The notes under the pieces are model-generated. The model made no database searches, was not told the DNA's origin, and was given only the letters and a program-made list of their open reading frames with translations. Position numbers and translations under genes: made by a program. This document shows positions 58,718 through 64,000 of a DNA stretch of 64,000 bases, piece after piece. Every line of letters starts with the position of its first letter. Positions within the stretch are counted from its first letter, which is position 1. Source of the stretch: Rhizobium sp. 16-449-1b (lineage in GTDB: Bacteria > Pseudomonadota > Alphaproteobacteria > Rhizobiales > Rhizobiaceae); contig NZ_JAGHMH010000028.1 in the NCBI RefSeq assembly GCF_017741935.1, forward strand, positions 496,001-560,000, written 5' to 3'.

Positions 58718-59550
58718 TGACGACGGTTTCTCGATCGCGAGCCTCTCTCGCTGCGCTGTGGTGGGTGCCGCGCGGCATCGTCTTCGGCCTGATGGCCTTT
58801 TTCATCTTTGGCCCGCTCGCCAATCTGGTTTTGTGGACAGTCGCGGAGAAATGGTACTTTCCGCATAGCCTGCCGCTGGAATACGGCTTCAGCTCCTGGG
58901 TAAAGGTCTTCGCGCCGCGCGGTGGAGCGCTGGATTCGCTGCGCAACTCACTTGTCGTTGCGGTCTTGACTGTCATCGTCTCGCTGCTTCTCGCCATTCC
59001 GGCGGGCTATGCGCTGGCGCGCCTGAAGCTGCCGCTGCGCAGCGTAATCCTGCTCGCCTTCCTCATCCCGCAGGCCTTCCCGAACCTCACCGTCTACGTG
59101 AACGTCGCGCGCATCTTCTATGAGATCGGCCTCAACGGCACGATCCCCGGCGTCGTCCTCGTGCATGTCTTGCACGGCTTAGTCTACGCGGTGTGGATCG
59201 CCACAGCGGCCTTTTCGGCGATCGATGCGGAACTCGAGCAGGCGGCGCGCGTAACCGGGGCAGGGGCCTTGCGGACCTTTTTCGACATCACCCTGCCGCT
59301 CGCCGCTCCCGGCCTGATGGCAAGCGCGATCTTCGTCTTCCTGGAAAGCCTCGACGAATTCACCGGCAGCTACTTCGTCGGCGCGCCCGATGTGAACATG
59401 CTGCCGTTGCTGCTCTACACGACGGCCTCTGGCGGCAATTACCAGATCGCCTCGATAACGGCGCTGCTGCTGCTGATCCCGTCGCTCGTCTTTATGCTGA
59501 TCGTCGAGCGGTTCCTGAAGGCGGATGTGCTATCACGCGTCGGACACTGA
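58714..59550 (+). CDS. ABC transporter permease, PotC type
   Basis: A 278-residue permease, partner of the preceding one. Segments include ALWWVPRGIVFGLMAFFIFG near the start; the EAA loop reads EQAARVTGAGALRTFFDITLP. It is the last gene of the plus-strand importer and is convergent with the cysteine-cluster gene, whose stop is 22 bases away. Confidence 0.88.
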   Translation: MMTTVSRSRASLAALWWVPRGIVFGLMAFFIFGPLANLVLWTVAEKWYFPHSLPLEYGFSSWVKVFAPRGGALDSLRNSLVVAVLTVIVSLLLAIPAGYALARLKLPLRSVILLAFLIPQAFPNLTVYVNVARIFYEIGLNGTIPGVVLVHVLHGLVYAVWIATAAFSAIDAELEQAARVTGAGALRTFFDITLPLAAPGLMASAIFVFLESLDEFTGSYFVGAPDVNMLPLLLYTTASGGNYQIASITALLLLIPSLVFMLIVERFLKADVLSRVGH

Positions 59551-59572
59551 GGCTTCATCTGCTCGGAGGCGA

Positions 59573-60007
59573 CTACGATCTTGCTGCCGAGGTCGTGGGA
59601 GCGACCTTGTAGACGTCGTCTCCGACGAAGACGATGACATAGCCGCCACGCCCGGCTGCTTCCGTCGCCCATGATGTCAGCTGGGTGGCGTATGGCTCCT
59701 GGCGCCACGCTTGTGGATGGTTGGGATCGACGAGCACCGTGAGCTGATCACCCTGGCCGTAGACCATCATCTTTGCCGCCGTCGGCTCCCATTCAGGGCC
59801 GAGATCATGATCGGTCATCCAGGAGCATAGGAAGTCACGACAGAGCTCTGGGCGATCGTCATAGATGCGGCAGCCTTGGTCCGTGACGCAGTTCACGCAC
59901 AGCATATTCGCAGGCTTCGAGAGCTGGTCGATCTCCGGCAGCCGACAGCACAAAGTGCAGGTGCCGCAGGAGCGGGGTTCCATGCCGGATGTCGTGATGT
60001 CGGTCAT
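59573..60007 (-). CDS. YkgJ-type cysteine-cluster protein
   Basis: A 144-residue cytoplasmic protein with eight cysteines near its N terminus: CGTCTLCCRLPE, then LCVNCVTDQGC, RPELCRDFLCSW. This spacing is that of the YkgJ/CxxCxxCC family, thought to bind zinc or an Fe-S cluster; the function is unknown. The C-terminal half is alpha/beta with a hydrophobic close (GGYVIVFVGDDVYKVAP). The start at 60007 (MTDITTSGMEP) gives a compact protein; a frame from 60160 would overlap the phosphatase gene by more than 130 bases. Confidence 0.72.
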   Translation of the reverse strand: MTDITTSGMEPRSCGTCTLCCRLPEIDQLSKPANMLCVNCVTDQGCRIYDDRPELCRDFLCSWMTDHDLGPEWEPTAAKMMVYGQGDQLTVLVDPNHPQAWRQEPYATQLTSWATEAAGRGGYVIVFVGDDVYKVAPTTSAARS

Positions 60008-60020
60008 CGCGGGCAACGGG

Positions 60021-60785
60021 TCACGTTCCGCTCCCATCGGGAATACCCGATCTCGGTGCGATCCTGACTTCGGCCCCATAGGCCTCCCGCATCTCGCTTT
60101 CCTCGCCCGGCCGGCGATCGGCGGCGTGGTGGAGCAGCGTCGATGCGTATCCCGCAGCATGGGTCCCCTCGATCAGCGTCACGTCGGCATTGCCGGGATT
60201 ATAGGATCGCTCGAACCAGTCGACCGGTTGCTGCAGGAAGTTCATCTCGAATGCCCGGTTGGTAACACCGTGGCCGACGATGATGACGGTGTCGTCGCCA
60301 TCGCGGGCGTCGTGCAGTGCCGTCTGGATAAACAGGCGCATGCGCTGCGCGACATCGGCACGGCTCTCGCCATCCGGCGGCCGCGCGTAGAACTTTCCGC
60401 TGTTGTTGCGCAGCCTCGCCCATTTCTCGAACTCGTCGGGAAATTTCTGCCTCTGCTCCGCGTGGTCGTAGATCTCGGTGAAAAGGCCGAAATCCTGCTC
60501 GCGCAAGAGATAGTCTTCCCGGACCTTGCCTATGAGGTCAGGCTGCAGAACCTCAAGCAGCGCGTCCTTGGTCTGGCGGGTTCTTAGAAACGGCGAATAC
60601 CAGACTTGTAGCTGTCGAACGTCGGCCAAGGTCTTGAGGTGGGAGGCTATCGCCTCGGCGGCACCGATGGCCTGCCGGTGTCCCCATCTGGTCAGCGGGA
60701 CATTGTGATCGCCGAACTGGCCGTAAGCCCGCTCATCAAGATTGCCGAGGGATTCGCCGTGGCGAACGAGAAAGATGCGCATCAT
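60021..60785 (-). CDS. Histidine phosphatase family protein
   Basis: A 254-residue cytoplasmic enzyme of the phosphoglycerate-mutase-like fold. The catalytic motif is RHGES at 8-12, Arg of YSPFLRTRQTKDAL follows, the Glu/Asp region is LFTEIYDHAE, and the second His is in VIIVGHGVTNRAF. A mutase or a phosphatase on an unknown substrate is possible. The start at 60785 (MMRIFL) or one codon later (MRIFL) is equivalent in evidence. It lies downstream of the SURF1 gene past a terminator. Confidence 0.85.
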   Translation of the reverse strand: MMRIFLVRHGESLGNLDERAYGQFGDHNVPLTRWGHRQAIGAAEAIASHLKTLADVRQLQVWYSPFLRTRQTKDALLEVLQPDLIGKVREDYLLREQDFGLFTEIYDHAEQRQKFPDEFEKWARLRNNSGKFYARPPDGESRADVAQRMRLFIQTALHDARDGDDTVIIVGHGVTNRAFEMNFLQQPVDWFERSYNPGNADVTLIEGTHAAGYASTLLHHAADRRPGEESEMREAYGAEVRIAPRSGIPDGSGT

Positions 60786-60856
60786 GCGGCCCGGATTGTC
60801 CGAAATGGAATCGCCGTATCATGAACGGTGCGGTCGGCCGGGGCAACGCCGCAGAT

Positions 60857-60876
60857 GTCGGGCGCGAAGGCCCGAC
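60857..60876 (-). terminator. Terminator of the cyo-SURF1 unit
   Basis: GTCGGGC (60857-60863) pairs with GCCCGAC (60870-60876) with a GCGAAG loop, which reads CTTCGC on the minus strand and forms a stable tetraloop-like cap. It starts 5 bases after the SURF1 stop. U tract weak. Confidence 0.6.
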
Positions 60877-60880
60877 CGCG

Positions 60881-61675
60881 TTATCGACGTCGGCGCAGCT
60901 CGCTGCGCAGTACGAAAACCAGCAGGCCGGCCACCATCGCGGCGAGGGCGAACCAGGTCAGCGCATACTGGAGATGGTTGTTGGGGAAGCTGACCTGCGT
61001 CAGGCCGCCAACGGGAAAACCACCCGGATTGGCGGTGGCATCGGCATCGATGAAGTAGGGGGCGATATCGGTGACACCACGCTTGGCGGCCATCGCGTCC
61101 ACGTCGCGCGAGTACCAGCGGTCGTTCGCGGGATCGTTTGACTTGATGAAGGTGCCGCCAGGCTCGTTGAGGCGGAGCAAACCGGTGATCTTGACGGGGC
61201 CGGAGACCTGGCCGTCGAGGCGCGTGTTCACATCGCGCTTGTCCGTCGGCACGAAGCCGCGGTTGATCATCACGGATGTGCCATCGGCGAGCGTCAGGGG
61301 CGTGATCACCCAATAGCCGGCGCCAAGTGCCGTTGCCGCGTAGACGAGGCTCTCCTTGTCGTTCAGCAAGGTGCCTTCAGCCGTTACGCGGCGGTATTCG
61401 TCATTTTCTTTTGTGATATTTCCCCAGTCAGCGCGGGTGGGGGCGGCCACCGGTTCGGCATGGATGCGCTGATCGACACGTGCGATCAGATCCAGTTTCC
61501 AGGCGCGACGTTCGACCTGCCAGACACCAAGCGCGAAAACCGCGCAAAGAACGACGACGAGGAAGCCGCAGAAGATCGTGAGAGCGATCGCCGAACGACG
61601 TTTGGGAGCTTGGTCTGCAGGGGAGTTTGTCAAGGTCTTAAACCGTAACGGGCGGCGTTGCCGCCGCCCGTCCAT
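60881..61675 (-). CDS. SURF1-family cytochrome oxidase assembly protein
   Basis: A 264-residue inner-membrane protein with two membrane segments, near residues 28-50 (AIALTIFCGFLVVVLCAVFALG) and 237-256, and a periplasmic domain between. The family box FALGVWQVERRAWKLDLI and YWVITPLTLADGTSVMINRGFVP (split as YWVITPLTLADG and VMINRGFVP) are SURF1 marks. It helps insert haem into the haem-copper oxidase encoded upstream. The start at 61675, 8 bases after the cyoD stop, gives a somewhat long N terminus. Confidence 0.9.
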   Translation of the reverse strand: MDGRRQRRPLRFKTLTNSPADQAPKRRSAIALTIFCGFLVVVLCAVFALGVWQVERRAWKLDLIARVDQRIHAEPVAAPTRADWGNITKENDEYRRVTAEGTLLNDKESLVYAATALGAGYWVITPLTLADGTSVMINRGFVPTDKRDVNTRLDGQVSGPVKITGLLRLNEPGGTFIKSNDPANDRWYSRDVDAMAAKRGVTDIAPYFIDADATANPGGFPVGGLTQVSFPNNHLQYALTWFALAAMVAGLLVFVLRSELRRRR

Positions 61676-61683
61676 TGTGCCCG

Positions 61684-62085
61684 TCAGGGCATGTTTTTCA
61701 TCATTTCCGGGTTCATCGGCATCATGTTTGTATTGAGATGATGCATGACCCAGAGCGAGCCGGAGAGTGCGATGACCACGAGCAGGATCGTGAAGATCAG
61801 CGCCAGCAGCGTCCAGCCACCCTCGGAGCGAGAGTTCATGTGCAGGAAGAAGATCATGTGAACGACGATCTGGATCACGCCGAAAATCATGATCAGGGCA
61901 GCGGTGACAGCCTTGCTGTCGAAGACGCCGGCCATGACGAGCCAGAACGGAATGGCCGTCAGGATGACCGACAGGACGAAGCCGATCATGTAGCTCTTGA
62001 AGCTGCCGTGCGCTGCTTCATGCCCATGGCTGTGCCCATGATGGGCTTCGTGAGCATCCTCGTGTGCGGGTGCGTGCGAACTCAT
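61684..62085 (-). CDS. cyoD: Cytochrome o ubiquinol oxidase subunit IV
   Basis: A 133-residue inner-membrane subunit with three hydrophobic segments. A His-rich N terminus (HEDAHEAHHGHSHGHEAAHG) is followed by KSYMIGFVLSVILTAIPFWLVM, the typical CyoD opening. It stabilises CuB assembly in the cytochrome bo3 complex. Its start overlaps the cyoC stop by 4 bp (62082-62085). Confidence 0.93.
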   Translation of the reverse strand: MSSHAPAHEDAHEAHHGHSHGHEAAHGSFKSYMIGFVLSVILTAIPFWLVMAGVFDSKAVTAALIMIFGVIQIVVHMIFFLHMNSRSEGGWTLLALIFTILLVVIALSGSLWVMHHLNTNMMPMNPEMMKNMP

Positions 62086-62702
62086 CCGAGTACTCCCATA
62101 AGATAAACAATCGAGAAGACGCCGATCCAGACCACGTCAAGGAAGTGCCAGAACATCGAAAGGCACATCAGGCGACGCTTGTTCTCGGGGATCAGGCCGT
62201 GCATCGAAACCTGCACCATCAGCGTCACCAGCCAGATGATGCCGAAGGTGACGTGCAGACCGTGCGTGCCGACCAGCGTGAAGAAGGCCGACAGGAACGC
62301 CGAACGCTGCGGGCCCGCACCTTCGTGGATCAGGTGGATGAACTCGTAGAGTTCGAGCGCGATGAACACGGCGCCGAACACGCCGGTGACGGCGAGCCAG
62401 AACAGTGTTTCAGCCTTCTTCGCCCGCTCCATCTGCAACATGGCGAAGCCATAGGTGATGGAGGAGAGGAGAAGCATGGAGGTGTTGATCGCCACCAGCG
62501 GCAGATCGAAGAGATCTGCCGGCGACGGGCCGGCCGCATAATTGCGGCCGAGAACGGCGTAGGTGGCGAACAGGATCGCGAAGATCAGGCAGTCGCTCAT
62601 CAGGTAGAGCCAGAAACCCAGCATGGTGCTGTTTTCCGGGTGATGCTCTTCCGTCAGGTAGAATTCGGGCTTCTCAGCCGTATCGATTGCAGAGTTGCTC
62701 AT
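62082..62702 (-). CDS. cyoC: Cytochrome o ubiquinol oxidase subunit III
   Basis: A 206-residue membrane protein with five hydrophobic segments, as in CyoC. STMLGFWLYLMSDCLIFAILF and the later GTHGLHVTFGIIWLVTL (the HGLH region of haem-copper oxidase subunit III) identify it. The start at 62702 (MSNSAIDTAEKP) is preferred over the ATG at 62723, since the latter would overlap the cyoB coding end. Confidence 0.93.
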   Translation of the reverse strand: MSNSAIDTAEKPEFYLTEEHHPENSTMLGFWLYLMSDCLIFAILFATYAVLGRNYAAGPSPADLFDLPLVAINTSMLLLSSITYGFAMLQMERAKKAETLFWLAVTGVFGAVFIALELYEFIHLIHEGAGPQRSAFLSAFFTLVGTHGLHVTFGIIWLVTLMVQVSMHGLIPENKRRLMCLSMFWHFLDVVWIGVFSIVYLMGVLG

Positions 62703-62706
62703 GATC

Positions 62707-64000
62707 TTACACCTGCTCGGCAAGCAGCTTGGTGCGCTTGTCTTCCGTTTCCACGACTTCCTCTACTGGGATGTAGAAGTCACGCTTGTAGTTGAACGTG
62801 TGACCGATGGTGATCACGAGCATGGCGACGGCCGAGAGCACGACGAGCCACCACATGTACCAGATCATCGCGAAGCCGAAGACGACGCTCAGAGCACCGA
62901 GGATGACACCGGTACCAGTGTTCTTCGGCATGTGGATCGGCTTGAAGCCTTCCGTCGGACGGACGTGGCCGCGAGCCTTCATGTCGTACCAGCTGTCATG
63001 ATCGTAAACGATCGGCGTCATCGCGAAGTTGTAGGCCGGAGGCGGCGACGAGGTCGACCACTCGAGCGTACGGGCACCCCACGGGTCGCCTGTCGTGTCA
63101 CGCAGCTCTTCGCGCTTCAGGAAGCTGACGACGAGCTGGATCAGGAACGAACCGATACCGAGCGCGATGAGGAAGGCGCCGAAGGCAGCGATGATGAACC
63201 AAATCTGCAGCGAAGGATCTTCGAACTGCGACATGCGGCGGGTTACGCCCATCAGGCCGAGAACGTAGAGCGGCATGAAGGCGAAGTAGAAGCCGACCAG
63301 CCAGAACCAGAAGGACATCTTGCCCCAGAACGGATCGAGCTTGAAGCCGAAAGCCTTCGGGAACCAGTAGGTCACGCCGGCCATCAGACCGAACACCACG
63401 CCGCCGATGATGACGTTGTGGAAGTGGGCGATGAGGAACAGCGAGTTGTGCAGCACGAAGTCGGCCGGCGGGATAGCCAGCATGACGCCGGTCATGCCGC
63501 CGATGACGAAGGTCACCATGAAGCCGATCGTCCACAGCATCGGGACTTCGTAGCGAATACGACCGCGATACATCGTGAACAGCCAGTTGAACATCTTCGC
63601 CCCTGTCGGGATCGAAATGATCATCGTGGTGATGCCGAAGAACGAGTTCACGCTTGCGCCCGAACCCATGGTGAAGAAGTGGTGCAGCCAGACGAGGTAC
63701 GACAGGATGGTGATGACGACGGTGGCGTAAACCATCGAGGCATAACCAAACAGGCGCTTGCCGGTAAAGGTCGCGACGACTTCGGAGAAGATACCGAAGG
63801 CAGGCAGCACGAGGATGTAAACTTCCGGGTGACCCCAGATCCAGATGAGGTTCACATACATCATCGGGTTGCCACCAAGGTCGTTGGTGAAGAAGTTCGT
63901 GCCGGCGTAGCGGTCGAGCGACAGCAGCGCGAGCGTTGCGGTCAGGATCGGGAAGGAGGCGACGATCAGCACGTTGGTGCAGAGCGAGGTCCAGGTGAAG
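62707..64000 (-). CDS. cyoB: Cytochrome o ubiquinol oxidase subunit I (partial, N terminus outside the window)
   Basis: The catalytic subunit that reduces O2 to water and pumps protons. The visible 431 residues are the C-terminal two-thirds: the frame is open at the window edge (…FTWTSLCTNVLIVASFP). Landmarks are WIWGHPEVYILVLPAFG (CuB His and the cross-linked Tyr), LVWLHHFF (two CuB His), and AHFHNVIIGG (haem ligands). The C-terminal part carries the two extra helices of CyoB and ends EDKRTKLLAEQV. Full-length CyoB is about 660 residues. cyoA should lie just beyond the window. Confidence 0.95.
   Translation of the reverse strand, partial: FTWTSLCTNVLIVASFPILTATLALLSLDRYAGTNFFTNDLGGNPMMYVNLIWIWGHPEVYILVLPAFGIFSEVVATFTGKRLFGYASMVYATVVITILSYLVWLHHFFTMGSGASVNSFFGITTMIISIPTGAKMFNWLFTMYRGRIRYEVPMLWTIGFMVTFVIGGMTGVMLAIPPADFVLHNSLFLIAHFHNVIIGGVVFGLMAGVTYWFPKAFGFKLDPFWGKMSFWFWLVGFYFAFMPLYVLGLMGVTRRMSQFEDPSLQIWFIIAAFGAFLIALGIGSFLIQLVVSFLKREELRDTTGDPWGARTLEWSTSSPPPAYNFAMTPIVYDHDSWYDMKARGHVRPTEGFKPIHMPKNTGTGVILGALSVVFGFAMIWYMWWLVVLSAVAMLVITIGHTFNYKRDFYIPVEEVVETEDKRTKLLAEQV

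Noticed and set aside
1..64000. tRNA genes, CRISPR arrays, insertion sequences, phage attachment sites
   Set aside because: None was recognised by eye: no cloverleaf with TTC-A arm, no regularly spaced repeats, no transposase or integrase frames.

Overview
The window is GC-rich bacterial DNA from an alphaproteobacterium, most likely a member of the Rhizobiaceae (Rhizobium, Neorhizobium, Agrobacterium or Shinella type). Evidence for this: a DUF982 small protein, a chemoreceptor ending in the rhizobial CheR-tether pentapeptide DWEEF, a TGA-N9-TCA iron box of the RirA type upstream of an iron-siderophore transporter, TTAA-N7-TTAAC boxes of the CtrA type upstream of minCDE, and many ABC uptake systems. 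In Rhizobiaceae minCDE usually sits on a secondary chromosome or megaplasmid, so the window is probably from such a replicon (inference). No IS element, phage, CRISPR array, tRNA or rRNA was seen.

Layout. 1-1.5 kb: the tail of a gene and three small proteins. 1.5-8.8 kb (minus): a two-gene unit of a large glutamate-synthase-like protein and a diflavin reductase of the CysJ type, joined by a 4-bp overlap and with neither GltD nor CysI beside them; this is the most unusual pairing in the window. 9.2-11.1 kb: a Cache-domain chemoreceptor. 11.3-14.7 kb (minus): a TPP riboswitch followed by ykoF-thiXZY, uptake of a thiamine precursor. 15-18.8 kb (plus): sulfate uptake sbp-cysTWA. 18.85-21.8 kb (minus): ferric-siderophore uptake behind an iron box. 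22-25 kb: a MobA-like nucleotidyltransferase and a chemoreceptor gene interrupted by one in-frame stop. 25-36 kb: a multidrug MFS exporter, a DipZ-type thiol protein with a secreted hydrolase, a second exported hydrolase, a two-component system, an alcohol dehydrogenase, Ohr with a tiny downstream peptide gene, and an SfnB-like flavoprotein.

36.7-37.8 kb: a secreted Gly/Val/Asn/Asp repeat protein. 37.9-44.8 kb (minus): sugar uptake and tagatose-type catabolism (binding protein, ATPase, permease, PfkB kinase, GatZ-family protein, LacI regulator). 45.2-47.1 kb: minCDE. 47.1-48.7 kb: a small protein and a DUF2218/siderophore-interacting reductase. 49-59.6 kb: a LacI regulator and two divergently transcribed ABC importers sharing a 300-bp control region with two PHO-box-like sequences; the minus-strand system includes a metallophosphoesterase, suggesting uptake and cleavage of a phosphodiester under phosphate limitation. 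59.6-60.8 kb: a YkgJ-type cysteine-cluster protein and a histidine phosphatase. 60.9-64 kb (minus): the distal part of a cytochrome bo3 oxidase operon (cyoB partial, cyoC, cyoD) and a SURF1 assembly factor, continuing beyond the window.

Many operons show the same construction: 4-bp ATGA overlaps between transporter subunits, perfect hairpins at transcription-unit ends, and stable intercistronic hairpins just after genes for periplasmic binding proteins.
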